Shown: positions 31,577 to 40,994, counted from the first letter of the stretch. The stretch is DNA of 64,000 nt from Chromatocurvus sp046260765 (GCA_046260765.1 JBHEOO010000013.1:18864-82863), one strand, 5' to 3'. Program-made: numbers and translations. Notes: a model not told the origin generated them from the letters alone.

Positions 31577-33625
31577 GTGAGTCGGTCTTCCGAGGCCCCG
31601 GCGCGGGCAGAGGCGCTGCGTAAACGCCTCGAACAATGGAACCACGAGTATTACGTTCTCGATCAGCCAACGGCCACCGACGCGGAGTACGACGGTGCCC
31701 TGAGGGAACTTCAGCAGCTCGAATCCGATCACCCCGAACTGCAGCGTCCTGATTCGCCCACCCAGCGGGTCGGCGCGGCACCCCTTGCCGCGTTCGCCGA
31801 AGTTCGCCACGACATGCCGATGCTGTCGCTGGAAAACGCCTTCGATGATGAGGAACTGGCGCGCTTTCATGCCCGGGTGCTGGAACGACTCGAGGCGGGC
31901 GATCCGGACATCGAGTACGTTTGTGAACCCAAGCTGGACGGCGTGGCGGTCAGCGTGCTGTACGAGAATGGCAGCCTGGTTCGTGCGGCGACTCGCGGCG
32001 ACGGCACCACGGGTGAAGACATCACGCTCAACGTGCGCACCGTGCGCTCTATTCCCCTGCGCCTGCGCGGCGAGGGTTACCCCGGCAGGCTCGAGGTGCG
32101 GGGTGAAATCTATATGCTGCACAACAGCTTCGAATCGCTGAACGCGGCAGCCCGCGAACGCGGTGACAGGCCCTTCGTTAATCCGCGCAACGCCGCTGCG
32201 GGCAGTCTGCGACAGCTTGACCCCAGGGTGACGGCAACCCGACCGCTGCAGATGTGCTGCTATGGCGTGGGTCATGTGGAGGACGGCGCGCTGCCCGATA
32301 GCCATGAAAAGATCATGCGCAGGCTGGCCGACTGGGGGCTCCGCGTCAGTACGGAGTCTGTCACCGTAAAAGGCCTCGAGGGCTGCCTTGCCTATTACCG
32401 TGAACTGGCGCAGCGACGCGACGACCTGCCCTACGACATCGACGGTATTGTCTACAAGGTCAACGATCTTGCCCTCCGGGACAGACTGGGCTTTGTCTCC
32501 CGCGCGCCGCGCTGGGCCATTGCCCGCAAGTTTCCCGCTCAGGAAGCGACCACGCGTCTGCTGGACGTCGAATTCCAGGTGGGTCGCACCGGAGCGATTA
32601 CCCCGGTCGCCCGGCTGGAGCCGGTTTTTGTCGGCGGGGTGACGGTGAGTAATGCCACGCTCCACAATTTCAACGAGATCGCCCGCCTTGAAGTGCAGAT
32701 AGGGGATACCGTCGTCGTGCGCCGCGCAGGAGACGTGATACCTCAGGTGGTGTCGGTGCGCGAGAAGGCGCCTGATAGCGGAGGTATCGGGGTGGTCCTG
32801 CCAGAAGCCTGTCCCGCCTGCGAATCTCCGGTAGAGCGTGAGGAGGGTGGCGCCATTCTGCGCTGTCTCGGTGGGCTGGTGTGTCCGGCGCAGCGCAAAG
32901 CCGCGATCAGGCATTTCGCGTCGCGACGGGCGATGGATATCGATGGTCTGGGAGAGCGCCTCGTCGACCAACTGGTCGATGCCGGCCTGCTGAAGACGGT
33001 AGCCGATCTGTATGTGCTGCGCCGTGAACAACTGCTGGTGCTTGAACGCATGGGTGAAAAGAGCGCTGACAATCTGCTCGCAGCGTTGGAAGCCAGCAAA
33101 GCCACGACACTGGGGCGATTTCTGTTTGCCCTTGGTGTCCGCGAAGTAGGGGAGGCCACGGCGCGCAGTCTGGCAGCCCACTTTGGCAACTGGCAGGATC
33201 TCGCCGCGGCGGACGACGAGCGCCTTCAGGAGGTTGACGACGTGGGACCCGTGGTGGCGGATCATCTACGGCAGTTTTTCGATTCACCCTCGGCAATGAC
33301 GGTGGTATCAAAGCTTCGCCAGGCGGGTGTGCACTGGCCAGAGCATGCCCCGACCAGTGCTGCGGACGTGGGCGCAGCGGGTCCTCTGGCGGGAGAAACC
33401 TGGGTCGTCACCGGCAAGCTGGAAAGACTGACTCGCGATGAAGCCACCGCTGCTCTGCAGGCGCTGGGTGCCCGTGTCGCGGGAAGCGTGTCAGCAAAGA
33501 CCTCAGTGCTGGTGGCGGGGCCAGGCGCAGGCAGTAAGCTGGCGCGTGCCGAAACGCTCGGGGTTACCGTCATTGACGAGTCCGCCCTGCTGGCACGACT
33601 GCGCGACGAGGGGGTGGCTTGCTGA
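31577..33625 (+). CDS. ligA: NAD-dependent DNA ligase LigA
   Basis: 682 residues from a GTG. Domain Ia has HEYYVLDQPTATDAEYD (23-39). The adenylated lysine is Lys119 in EPKLDGVAVS. An OB fold, a four-cysteine zinc finger (CPAC, then C and C in ILRCLGGLVCP), helix-hairpin-helix repeats and a C-terminal BRCT domain (about 600-680, beginning near LAGETWVVTGKL) follow in the normal order. It seals nicks in replication and repair. It starts seven bases after zipA and overlaps the next gene. Confidence 0.97.
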   Translation: MSRSSEAPARAEALRKRLEQWNHEYYVLDQPTATDAEYDGALRELQQLESDHPELQRPDSPTQRVGAAPLAAFAEVRHDMPMLSLENAFDDEELARFHARVLERLEAGDPDIEYVCEPKLDGVAVSVLYENGSLVRAATRGDGTTGEDITLNVRTVRSIPLRLRGEGYPGRLEVRGEIYMLHNSFESLNAAARERGDRPFVNPRNAAAGSLRQLDPRVTATRPLQMCCYGVGHVEDGALPDSHEKIMRRLADWGLRVSTESVTVKGLEGCLAYYRELAQRRDDLPYDIDGIVYKVNDLALRDRLGFVSRAPRWAIARKFPAQEATTRLLDVEFQVGRTGAITPVARLEPVFVGGVTVSNATLHNFNEIARLEVQIGDTVVVRRAGDVIPQVVSVREKAPDSGGIGVVLPEACPACESPVEREEGGAILRCLGGLVCPAQRKAAIRHFASRRAMDIDGLGERLVDQLVDAGLLKTVADLYVLRREQLLVLERMGEKSADNLLAALEASKATTLGRFLFALGVREVGEATARSLAAHFGNWQDLAAADDERLQEVDDVGPVVADHLRQFFDSPSAMTVVSKLRQAGVHWPEHAPTSAADVGAAGPLAGETWVVTGKLERLTRDEATAALQALGARVAGSVSAKTSVLVAGPGAGSKLARAETLGVTVIDESALLARLRDEGVAC

Positions 33626-34236
33626 CCCTCTCCGCCCGGCCTGTTTTTTTGCTCCTGACGCTCTGCGTAGCTGGCTGCACCACGTCCTCCCCGCGTAACC
33701 TCGATAACGTCTGTTCTATTTTCCAGGAGAAAAGTGGCTGGTATGGCGACGCGCGCGCAGCGCAAAAGACGTGGGGCGGGGATATCGCTATCTTCATGGC
33801 CTTCATGCACCAGGAGTCCCGTTTTGTGGCCCGTGCCAGGCCGCCGCGCAGAAAAATTCTCTGGGTGATCCCGGGCCCTCGGCCCTCTGATTCCTATGGC
33901 TACAGCCAGGCCCTGACGTCTACGTGGGACGCCTACAAGCACAGTGCCGGCAGATACCGGGCCAGTCGCGCGCATTTTGATGACGCGGTGGACTTTGTCG
34001 CCTGGTATAACCACCAGTCCTTTGTCCGCAGCAAAATCCCGAAAACAGATGCCTATCGCCTGTATCTGGCGTATCACGAGGGCCACGGTGGCTATAACCG
34101 CGGCACGTACCGCAACAAGACCTGGTTGCAGGCTGTCGCGAAAAAAGTGGCCGATCGCGCCGCGATCTATGGTGAACAGCTGGCGTCATGCGAGTCCTCA
34201 CTGCGCAGGCGCCGGGGCCTGTTTGGCTGGTTTTAG
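33619..34236 (+). CDS. lipoprotein with lytic-transglycosylase (SLT-like) domain
   Basis: 205 residues. A signal sequence with lipobox VAGC (Cys20) anchors the protein in the envelope. The SLT-type core has IFMAFMHQESRF with the probable catalytic Glu66, a SYGYSQAL motif and NHQSF and YHEGHGGYNRGTY stretches. It should cleave the glycan strand of peptidoglycan. The TTG start overlaps the ligA stop and has a GAGGGGG site just upstream, so translation is probably coupled to ligA. The family is often annotated only as a transglycosylase SLT domain protein, and activity is inferred. Confidence 0.85.
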   Translation: MLTLSARPVFLLLTLCVAGCTTSSPRNLDNVCSIFQEKSGWYGDARAAQKTWGGDIAIFMAFMHQESRFVARARPPRRKILWVIPGPRPSDSYGYSQALTSTWDAYKHSAGRYRASRAHFDDAVDFVAWYNHQSFVRSKIPKTDAYRLYLAYHEGHGGYNRGTYRNKTWLQAVAKKVADRAAIYGEQLASCESSLRRRRGLFGWF

Positions 34237-34262
34237 CGCCTGATCCCTGATGTTTCGCCGTT

Positions 34263-34280
34263 ATGTCATGCTATTGTCAT
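34263..34280 (+). promoter_or_regulatory. Pho box upstream of phoB
   Basis: ATGTCAT and TTGTCAT are separated by exactly four bases, the arrangement of the PhoB binding site (two CTGTCAT-like half-sites spaced 11 bases apart). A third, weaker half-site (TGTCTGC) follows in phase. It lies 48 bases before the phoB ATG, which implies autoregulation. Confidence 0.72.
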
Positions 34281-34328
34281 AAACTGTCTGCACCATCCTT
34301 CACTCTGGAGCTGTCGGACGATTTACGC

Positions 34329-35039
34329 ATGACTGAACGAACGGTTTTGGTGGTTGACGATGAGTTCGCAATCCGCGACATGCTGCGAATGGCACTGGAA
34401 ATTGTCGATTTCAAATGCCTCGAGGCAGATAACATCCTGGATGCCCATGCGATTGTTGTGGACCAGCGCCCCGACATCATACTGCTGGACTGGATGCTGC
34501 CGGGCGGCAGCGGCCTGGAATTGCTGCGCCGGCTCAAGCGGGAAGAGGCAACCCGCGAGCTGCCGGTCATCATGCTGACCGCAAAGACGGCGGAGGATAA
34601 CGTCATTCAGGGACTCGACGTGGGTGCCGATGACTACATCACCAAGCCCTTCGCGCCGCGGGAACTCATAGCGCGCATCCGGGCGCTGATGCGGCGATCA
34701 TCCAGCGCCGAAAATACCGACCGCATGCAGGTCTCACAGCTCGTACTCGACGGCAAAAGTCGCCGGGTTTATCTCAACGAGGCGCCGCTGGACATGGGCC
34801 CGACCGAATTCAACCTTCTGCAGTTTTTCATGTCGCACCCGGAGCGCGCCTACACACGAAATCAGCTGCTGGACCAGGTCTGGGGTGCCAATGTCTATGT
34901 CGAGGAGCGCACCGTGGACGTGCATATACGGCGACTACGCAAGGCTCTTCAGGCCTACGGTCTGGACTACAGCGGGCTGATACAGACGGTTCGAGGCACC
35001 GGCTATCGCTTTTCATCCCGGGGGGCTCCTGCCGGGTGA
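34329..35039 (+). CDS. phoB: phosphate regulon response regulator PhoB
   Basis: 236 residues. The receiver domain (1-120) has acidic residues at 10-11, the phosphorylated Asp54 in ILLDWMLPG, and a conserved lysine in ITKPFAPREL. The C-terminal OmpR-type winged helix (about 135-232) ends RTVDVHIRRLRKAL...TVRGTGYRF. When phosphorylated by PhoR it activates phosphate-starvation genes. An open frame begins at 34263, but that start would lie inside the Pho box; the ATG at 34329 is the family start. phoR overlaps by four bases. Confidence 0.96.
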   Translation: MTERTVLVVDDEFAIRDMLRMALEIVDFKCLEADNILDAHAIVVDQRPDIILLDWMLPGGSGLELLRRLKREEATRELPVIMLTAKTAEDNVIQGLDVGADDYITKPFAPRELIARIRALMRRSSSAENTDRMQVSQLVLDGKSRRVYLNEAPLDMGPTEFNLLQFFMSHPERAYTRNQLLDQVWGANVYVEERTVDVHIRRLRKALQAYGLDYSGLIQTVRGTGYRFSSRGAPAG

Positions 35040-36313
35040 ATCTGGATCGTAGCTGGCGCAGTGAACTTCGCAAGCTGCTGTCTCTGCTGCTGGGTTCCCT
35101 GGCCGTGGGATGGGTGCTTGGCTTCCCGCTTGAGGCGTTGGCGGTAGGCTTAGGCCTGGTCAGCCTGGTCTGGCTACTGCAGATCTGGCGAATGCGACGC
35201 TGGCTCGAGCACCCCGATCAGTTGCCGCCGGAAAGCTCTGGCCTATGGGGCGTTATCTACTCAACGATATATCGGCTGCAGAGAGAGAACCGCGAGGCGA
35301 GGCTGCGTCTGCAGTCGACCGTCGACTATCTGCAGGAATCTTTTGCCTCGATGCGTGACGGGGTGGTAATCCTCACGCACCGCGGTGCCATCGAATGGAG
35401 TAATACGGCCGCGCACCGGCTGCTGCAGCTGGAGTATCCCCGCGACCGCGGGCAGCTGATTCTCAACCTGGTCAGGCTGCCGGAGTTCCACGACTATTTT
35501 CTTGCCCGTGATTTTCGCGAGCCGCTGCTGGTGCGCATGAAAGGGGGCAGAGTGAGGCACCTTCAAATGGAGATCACGCCCTTTGCCGACGGCGATTTTC
35601 TCCTGTTCGTTCGCGACATAACGCGCCTGCAGGAAACCGAGCAGATGCGCAGGGATTTTGTCGGCAATGTCTCACACGAGCTGCGCACGCCGTTGACTGT
35701 GTTCAAGGGCTACCTGGACACGATGCTCGACAATAGCGATCACATCGACGCGCGTTTTCACCGGCCCCTGCAGCAGATGGAGCTGCAGATACGGCGCATG
35801 GAAAGTCTGTTGCACGACCTCCTCTGGTTGTCCCGGATCGAGAGCGAGCGCAGCCAGAAGAAGACCGTAAAGATCGATATGGTGTCGCTGCTTGAGGAGT
35901 TGCACGAGGAGTTGTCGCAATCCCATCCGCAGCGTGCCGTTGCGCTGGAAATCGAATCCCAGGAGGCGGTGTATGGCGATTATCAGGAACTGCACAGTGC
36001 GGTCTCGAATCTGGTGCTGAACGCAATAAAGTACAGTCCTGATGACACCGTTGTTAAGGTACGCTGGGCAGGCGATGGTGAAACCGTGACACTGGCGGTG
36101 ATTGATCATGGCGTAGGCATTCAGGAGGAACACATCCCCAGACTCACGGAGCGCTTCTACCGGGTAGACGAGAGCCGGTCCTCGCAGACGGGGGGCACTG
36201 GCCTCGGGCTTGCCATCGTCAAGCATGTGGCGGCGTCACATGGCGCTACTTTGAACATTCAGAGTCAGCCGGGCAAAGGCAGCACCTTCTCCCTGTCATT
36301 TTCGGCGTATTAG
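35036..36313 (+). CDS. phoR: phosphate regulon sensor histidine kinase PhoR
   Basis: 425 residues from a GTG overlapping the phoB stop. Two close membrane helices (about 12-30 and 33-52) are followed by a PAS domain (about 95-195), the phosphoacceptor His214 in NVSHELRTPLTVFKGY, and a HATPase domain with NAIKYS, DHGVGI and GTGLGLAIVKH motifs. It has almost no periplasmic loop, as in other PhoR proteins, which sense phosphate through the Pst transporter and PhoU. Confidence 0.95.
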   Translation: MNLDRSWRSELRKLLSLLLGSLAVGWVLGFPLEALAVGLGLVSLVWLLQIWRMRRWLEHPDQLPPESSGLWGVIYSTIYRLQRENREARLRLQSTVDYLQESFASMRDGVVILTHRGAIEWSNTAAHRLLQLEYPRDRGQLILNLVRLPEFHDYFLARDFREPLLVRMKGGRVRHLQMEITPFADGDFLLFVRDITRLQETEQMRRDFVGNVSHELRTPLTVFKGYLDTMLDNSDHIDARFHRPLQQMELQIRRMESLLHDLLWLSRIESERSQKKTVKIDMVSLLEELHEELSQSHPQRAVALEIESQEAVYGDYQELHSAVSNLVLNAIKYSPDDTVVKVRWAGDGETVTLAVIDHGVGIQEEHIPRLTERFYRVDESRSSQTGGTGLGLAIVKHVAASHGATLNIQSQPGKGSTFSLSFSAY

Positions 36314-36418
36314 TTCTCCGCGGGATTGCATTCGGTTAATTTCATCGTCGTGCATTGGGGAATGTCACGAAAGCGTATAGACTGACGGATGGCGCGGTAG
36401 ATTCATCAAAACTCTATA

Positions 36419-36479
36419 GTCAAAGGTACGACAGTCAAAGATAGGGCGTTCGAAGGCACGGTCAAACGTTCGGTCAATG
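36419..36479. repeat. four dispersed GTCAAA/GTCAAT repeats before phoU
   Basis: GTCAAAG occurs at 36419 and 36434, GTCAAAC at 36461 and GTCAATG at 36473, in the 193-base gap between phoR and phoU. They do not have the 11-base phase of a Pho box. They resemble the GGTCAGC cluster at 3927-3958, including a shared CAATGGTCGGA end. Confidence 0.35.
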
Positions 36480-36506
36480 GTCGGAGACGATCGGGGGAAA
36501 GGCGCG

Positions 36507-37250
36507 GTGCAGAGAGACTCGTTCAAACAACATATTTCTGGCCAGTTCAACGCGGAGCTGGAGGCGGTCAAGAACCACCTGCTGGAGATGGGTGGACGCG
36601 TGGAGTCCCAGGTCGCGCTTGCGGTGGAGGCGCTGCTGACGCGTGACAGCGGACAGGCCGCTGAGGTGATCGCCGGTGATGAAGAAGTGAATATTATGCA
36701 GGTCAAGATCGACGAGGAATGTTCGCACATTCTCGCCAGGCGCCAGCCCGCAGCGAGCGACCTGCGCCTTGTTATCGCTGTGGCAAAGGTCACGACGGAT
36801 CTCGAGCGTATCGGTGACGAAGCCACCAAGATTGCACGCCAGGCCATCACGCTGTCCGAGCAGGCACAGTCTCGCAGCGGCTCCACCGAGGTCCGGCAGA
36901 TCGGGCGACACGTCGGGCTCATGCTTCGCAGTGCACTTGATTCATTTGCCCGCCAGGATGAAATCACCGCCGTAGATGTGGTGGTGGATGATGATACCGT
37001 GGATTCAGAGTATGCCTCGGCAATGCGCAGCCTCGTCACCTTCATGATGGAGGACTCGCACAATATCGGCCCGGTGCTGAATGAGATGTGGGCCCTTCGT
37101 GCTCTCGAGCGCGTGGGTGATCATGCCAGTAATGTGGCCGAGCAGGTGATCTACCTGGCCCGCGGGTTGGACGTGCGTCATATGGAGCCATCAGAGCTGA
37201 GAGCCCACATACAGGGCAAGCATGACCCCGAGGATGAGAACAGGGCATGA
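36507..37250 (+). CDS. phoU: phosphate signalling protein PhoU
   Basis: 247 residues from the GTG at 36507, which has a strong GGGGGAAAGG site. It begins with the family pattern QRDSFKQHISGQFNAELEAVKNHLLEMGG. It is all helical, with two PhoU repeats, each carrying metal-ligand acidic motifs (DLERIGDEATKIA and ALERVGDHASNVAEQ). It couples the Pst transporter to PhoR and limits kinase activity. The ATG at 36477 adds ten residues without family support. pstSCAB, its usual neighbours, are not in the window; phoR is upstream and hisC overlaps it. Confidence 0.93.
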   Translation: MQRDSFKQHISGQFNAELEAVKNHLLEMGGRVESQVALAVEALLTRDSGQAAEVIAGDEEVNIMQVKIDEECSHILARRQPAASDLRLVIAVAKVTTDLERIGDEATKIARQAITLSEQAQSRSGSTEVRQIGRHVGLMLRSALDSFARQDEITAVDVVVDDDTVDSEYASAMRSLVTFMMEDSHNIGPVLNEMWALRALERVGDHASNVAEQVIYLARGLDVRHMEPSELRAHIQGKHDPEDENRA

Positions 37251-38299
37251 GCCGCTTCTGGAGTGATACTGCACGCAGGCTTGTCCCCTACGTACCGGGC
37301 GAGCAACCGCGCGAAACCCTGATCAAGCTGAACACCAATGAGTGTCCTTACCCCCCCTCGCCGCAGGTCTTGCAGGCTATCCGGCAGGTCGAGGGCGATG
37401 AACTGCGACGCTACCCGAACCCCGAGTCAGATACACTGAGACACGCTGTCGCGGCGTATCACGGAATCGATCCATCGCAGGTGTTTCCCGGCAATGGATC
37501 TGATGAAGTGTTGGCGCATGTTTTTCTGGGCCTTCTGAAACAGCAACGCCCTCTGGTATTTCCCGATATTACCTACAGTTTCTATCCTGTCTGGTGCGCG
37601 CTTTACGATATCGATTACGAGACTCTGCCGCTGACAGAGGATTTCCGTATTGATGTCGGTGCGATTCCGCGGGACAACGGCGGCATCATCTTTCCCAACC
37701 CGAATGCCCCAACGGGTTGCCCCTTGCCGCTGTCGGAGATCCGCCGGGTGCTGCTCGGTCATCCCGACTCGGTGGTTGTCGTTGATGAGGCCTACGTCGA
37801 TTTCGGCGCGGAATCTGCAATCCCCCTGATTCGGGATTTTCCGAATCTGGTGGTAGTGCAGACCCTGTCAAAATCGCGATCTCTGGCGGGACTGCGCGTC
37901 GGCTTTGCCTTCGCCCAGGCAGAACTTGTCGAGGCCTTGTTGAGGGTCAAGAATTCTTTCAACTCCTACCCGCTTGACGTCTTCGCGCAGCGCGGTGCTC
38001 TGGCTGCATACCAGGATGAGGCCTATTTTCAGGAATGCCGGGCCCGCGTTATGGCGTCTCGGCAACAGCTTGCGGCTGCTCTATCGGGCCTCGGTTACGA
38101 GGTGCTGCCGTCAGCTGCAAATTTCCTGCTGGTATCACCGCCCGGTGGCGATGCGGCCGCGCTGTTTGGCGGGTTGCGCGAACGCGGCATTCTGGTCCGG
38201 CATTTCTCCCGACCGCGGATAGACCGCTTCCTGCGTATCAGTATTGGTTCGGAGGACGAATGTGCCACGCTTCTCGGTATTCTGAAGGAACTGTCTTAG
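37247..38299 (+). CDS. hisC: histidinol-phosphate aminotransferase HisC
   Basis: 350 residues. A fold-type I PLP enzyme with NTNECPYPPSP (29-39), NPNAPTG (151-157), DEAYVDF (180-186) and the Schiff-base lysine 209 in TLSKSRSLAGLRVGF. It makes histidinol phosphate in histidine synthesis. It overlaps phoU by four bases and stands apart from other his genes. Such isolated copies sometimes also act on other aromatic amino acids, but that is not visible here. Confidence 0.92.
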   Translation: MSRFWSDTARRLVPYVPGEQPRETLIKLNTNECPYPPSPQVLQAIRQVEGDELRRYPNPESDTLRHAVAAYHGIDPSQVFPGNGSDEVLAHVFLGLLKQQRPLVFPDITYSFYPVWCALYDIDYETLPLTEDFRIDVGAIPRDNGGIIFPNPNAPTGCPLPLSEIRRVLLGHPDSVVVVDEAYVDFGAESAIPLIRDFPNLVVVQTLSKSRSLAGLRVGFAFAQAELVEALLRVKNSFNSYPLDVFAQRGALAAYQDEAYFQECRARVMASRQQLAAALSGLGYEVLPSAANFLLVSPPGGDAAALFGGLRERGILVRHFSRPRIDRFLRISIGSEDECATLLGILKELS

Positions 38300-38336
38300 C
38301 GGCCCACCAGTTGCTGGCCTGTGGTGAGTCCTTCTC

Positions 38337-39458
38337 TCATCGGCATTGCAGGATGACGCTGCCGATACTGTAGCCGGCGCCGAAGGAACACAGTACGCCG
38401 GTATCGCCGGGCTCAAAATCAGCGTGATGCCTATGCAGTGCGATGATTGAGCCCGCTGAGCTGGTGTTGGCGTATTCGTCGAGAATGACCGGTGCCTGTT
38501 GCTCGTCGGGGTCGTGCCCCAGAACCCGTCGTGCGATCAGCTGGTTCATATTCAGATTGGCCTGGTGCAGCCACAGGCGCTTCAATGTCGCTGTCGGGAT
38601 GGACAATCGCTCAAGCTGTTCGGTGATCTGCGCGACAACGGCGGGGCAGACCTCCTTGAATACCTTGCGACCTTCCTGCACGAACAGCTTGTCGCTGTTG
38701 CCGATGCCGCGCTCGTCCGCCCGGTTCAGGAAGCCGAAATTATTGCGGATGTTGTTGGAGAAAATGGTTTGCAGCCGGCTGTCCAGCAGGGTGAACTGCA
38801 TGTCAGAGCGGGCGTGATCCGCGCGCTGCAGAATGACGGCTGTACACACGTCGCCAAAAATGAAATGTGAATCCCTGTCCCGGAAATTCAGATGCCCGGT
38901 ACATATCTCCGGGTTCACCATAAGAATACAGTTCGCACTGCCGCTGCGGATACTGTCTGCGGCCTGTTGAATGCCGAAGGTTGCGGACGAGCAGGCCACG
39001 TTCATGTCGAAGGCGTAGCCGGCAATACCCAGAGCAGCCTGTACTTCTACTGCAATTGCCGGATAGGCGCGCTGCATGTTGGATGCGGCAACTAGCACGC
39101 CATCGATGTTGCCCGGCCCGATACCCGCCTTCGCCATTGCGTCACGAGCGGCTGCTACTGCCATCTCGCACATGATGGATGGCTCATCGTTGCCGCGCTC
39201 CGGAATAAGCGGCGTCATCCGGTCGGGGTCGAGAATCCCGGACTTGTTGATGACGTATCGCGACTTGATCCCCGATGCCTTCTCGATGAACTCTACCGAA
39301 CTGTGTGCTTGCGCGGTGAGTTCGCCACGGGCAATGTCGCCGGCGTTTTCATCGTTGAAGCGGTCCGCCCAGGTATTGAACGCTGCCACCAGCTCCGTAT
39401 TGGAGATGGATTCTGGGGGGGTGTACAAACCCGTCCCAGAAATCACCACATCTTTCAT
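38337..39458 (-). CDS. FabH-like 3-oxoacyl-ACP synthase III family protein
   Basis: 373 residues, longer than typical FabH. The Cys-His-Asn triad is visible: Cys156 in NVACSSATFG, His298 in LHQANLNM and Asn331 in YANTSSAGS, with the C-terminal GAGYSIG turn. An extra segment (about 35-55 and 75-92) lies near the N-terminus. It should condense an acyl-CoA with malonyl-ACP to start fatty acid synthesis or a related pathway. It lies 36 bases downstream of gltA on the same strand and may be cotranscribed; its ribosome site is weak. Confidence 0.88.
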   Translation of the reverse strand: MKDVVISGTGLYTPPESISNTELVAAFNTWADRFNDENAGDIARGELTAQAHSSVEFIEKASGIKSRYVINKSGILDPDRMTPLIPERGNDEPSIMCEMAVAAARDAMAKAGIGPGNIDGVLVAASNMQRAYPAIAVEVQAALGIAGYAFDMNVACSSATFGIQQAADSIRSGSANCILMVNPEICTGHLNFRDRDSHFIFGDVCTAVILQRADHARSDMQFTLLDSRLQTIFSNNIRNNFGFLNRADERGIGNSDKLFVQEGRKVFKEVCPAVVAQITEQLERLSIPTATLKRLWLHQANLNMNQLIARRVLGHDPDEQQAPVILDEYANTSSAGSIIALHRHHADFEPGDTGVLCSFGAGYSIGSVILQCR

Positions 39459-39494
39459 AGTATGTGATCTACCCGGCTGCTGCGCATCAGGATG

Positions 39495-40784
39495 TCAGCG
39501 CTGCTCCAGAGGCACATAATCGCGCTTCGTGTGACCGGTGTAAAGCTGACGAGGCCTGCCGATGCGGTAGCTCCCGGAAATCATTTCGTTCCAGTGCGCA
39601 ATCCAGCCTACGGTTCGACCCACGGCGAAGATTACCGTGAACATGCTGGTGGGTATGCCGATGGCCTTGAGAATAATGCCCGAGTAGAAGTCGACGTTCG
39701 GGTATAGTTTCTTCTCGATGAAGTAGTCATCCTCAAGAGCAATCTGCTCCAGCCGTTTGGCGATGGCCAGCAGAGGATCGTTCTCCATACCTAGCTCCGC
39801 GAGGACCTCGTCGGCCGCTTCCTTCATTACCTTGGCCCGAGGGTCGAAATTCTTGTAGACCCTGTGCCCGAAGCCCATGAGTCTGAAGGGGTCGTTCTTA
39901 TCCTTGGCGCGGGCAACGAATTCGTCGATGCGGGAAACATCACCAATTTCCTCGAGCATATCGAGCACGGCTTCGTTGGCGCCGCCATGCGATGGACCCC
40001 ACAGTGCCGCGATGCCGGCAGCGATGCAGGCGAATGGGTTGGCGCCGGAAGATCCCGCCAGGCGAACAGTAGAGGTGGATGCGTTCTGCTCGTGATCGGC
40101 ATGCAGCAGGAAGATGCGGTCCATGGCCTTGGCCAGCACGGGCGATATGTCGCTTGGCGCACAGGGCGTACCAAACATCATATGCAGGAAGTTTTCTGCG
40201 TAGCCCAGGCTGTTGTCCGGATACATGAAAGGCTGCCCGATAGAGAACTTGTAACTCATGGCGGCGAGGGTGGGCATTTTGGCGATCAGTCGGAACGCTG
40301 CCACCTGCCGGTGACGCTCATCCGAAATGTCGAGGGAATCATGATAGAACGCGGACAGGGCGCCAACAACGCCGCACATAATGGCCATGGGGTGTGCGTC
40401 GCGGCGAAAGCCATTGAAGAAGGTGCGTATCTGCTCGTGCACCATCGTGTGGTTGTGCACGGTGCTGACAAACTTCTGGCGCTCCTCGGGTGACGGCAGG
40501 TCACCGTAGAGAAGCAGGTAGCAGGTTTCTAGGTAGTTGGACTGCTCTGCGAGCTGGTCAATCGGGTAGCCACGGTGCAGCAGCATGCCCGCGGCGCCGT
40601 CAATGTAGGTTATCTGTGACTCACAGGCGGCGGTAGAAACGAAGCCTGGGTCGTAGGTGAACAAGCCTTGTGCGGTCAGCGCGCCTACATCAACGACCTG
40701 CGGCCCCACGGTGCCTGAGTACACCGGCAGAACGATAGCCTCGTCAATGCCGTCTACTTTGAGAGTGGCTTTCATGTCGGTCAT
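39495..40784 (-). CDS. gltA: citrate synthase GltA
   Basis: 429 residues, the hexameric NADH-sensitive bacterial type by length. Key parts are LLHRGYPIDQL, HADHEQNASTSTVRLAGSS split over the active site, WGPSHGGANEAVL, and GFGHRVYKNFDPRA. It joins acetyl-CoA and oxaloacetate to enter the TCA cycle. A ribosome site AGGA lies 8 bases before the ATG and a good sigma70 promoter lies upstream. It is divergent from sdhCDAB, the usual Pseudomonas order. Confidence 0.97.
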   Translation of the reverse strand: MTDMKATLKVDGIDEAIVLPVYSGTVGPQVVDVGALTAQGLFTYDPGFVSTAACESQITYIDGAAGMLLHRGYPIDQLAEQSNYLETCYLLLYGDLPSPEERQKFVSTVHNHTMVHEQIRTFFNGFRRDAHPMAIMCGVVGALSAFYHDSLDISDERHRQVAAFRLIAKMPTLAAMSYKFSIGQPFMYPDNSLGYAENFLHMMFGTPCAPSDISPVLAKAMDRIFLLHADHEQNASTSTVRLAGSSGANPFACIAAGIAALWGPSHGGANEAVLDMLEEIGDVSRIDEFVARAKDKNDPFRLMGFGHRVYKNFDPRAKVMKEAADEVLAELGMENDPLLAIAKRLEQIALEDDYFIEKKLYPNVDFYSGIILKAIGIPTSMFTVIFAVGRTVGWIAHWNEMISGSYRIGRPRQLYTGHTKRDYVPLEQR

Positions 40785-40820
40785 AGGGGGGTCCTGATGG
40801 TGTATAGATTGGGGTGCCCA

Positions 40821-40848
40821 ACTATAGAGAGTAACGTCGTTTTGTCAA
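40821..40848 (-). promoter_or_regulatory. sigma70 promoter of gltA
   Basis: Read on the minus strand, TTGACA and TATAGT are separated by 16 bases, and the start point would lie about 30 bases before the gltA ATG. The -35 is a perfect consensus. Confidence 0.75.
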
Positions 40849-40965
40849 CGCGGGGTATCGCTGCGGGCATCGGTTTCGGGGCGTGAAGAAAGCGTTTTCG
40901 CCCGGCTTTTGATCGTGTTTCGCCAGAGTATGCTGGCTGTGCTGTTGGATCGCGCGGCCTATCAA

Positions 40966-40994
40966 TTGTCTTGAGTGCGGCGTGGGACTATACT
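40966..40994 (+). promoter_or_regulatory. sigma70 promoter of the sdh operon
   Basis: TTGTCT and TATACT are separated by exactly 17 bases. The start point near 41001 leaves a leader of about 68 bases before the sdhC start. Confidence 0.65.

Noticed and set aside
31379..33265. 628-codon open frame on the minus strand across zipA and ligA
   Set aside because: The plus strand encodes complete ZipA and LigA proteins here. The reverse frame has no family features and is an effect of high GC content.
36365..37063. Serine-rich 232-codon frame on the minus strand opposite phoU
   Set aside because: PhoU is certain on the plus strand, and the reverse frame has the Ser/Arg bias typical of an antisense shadow.
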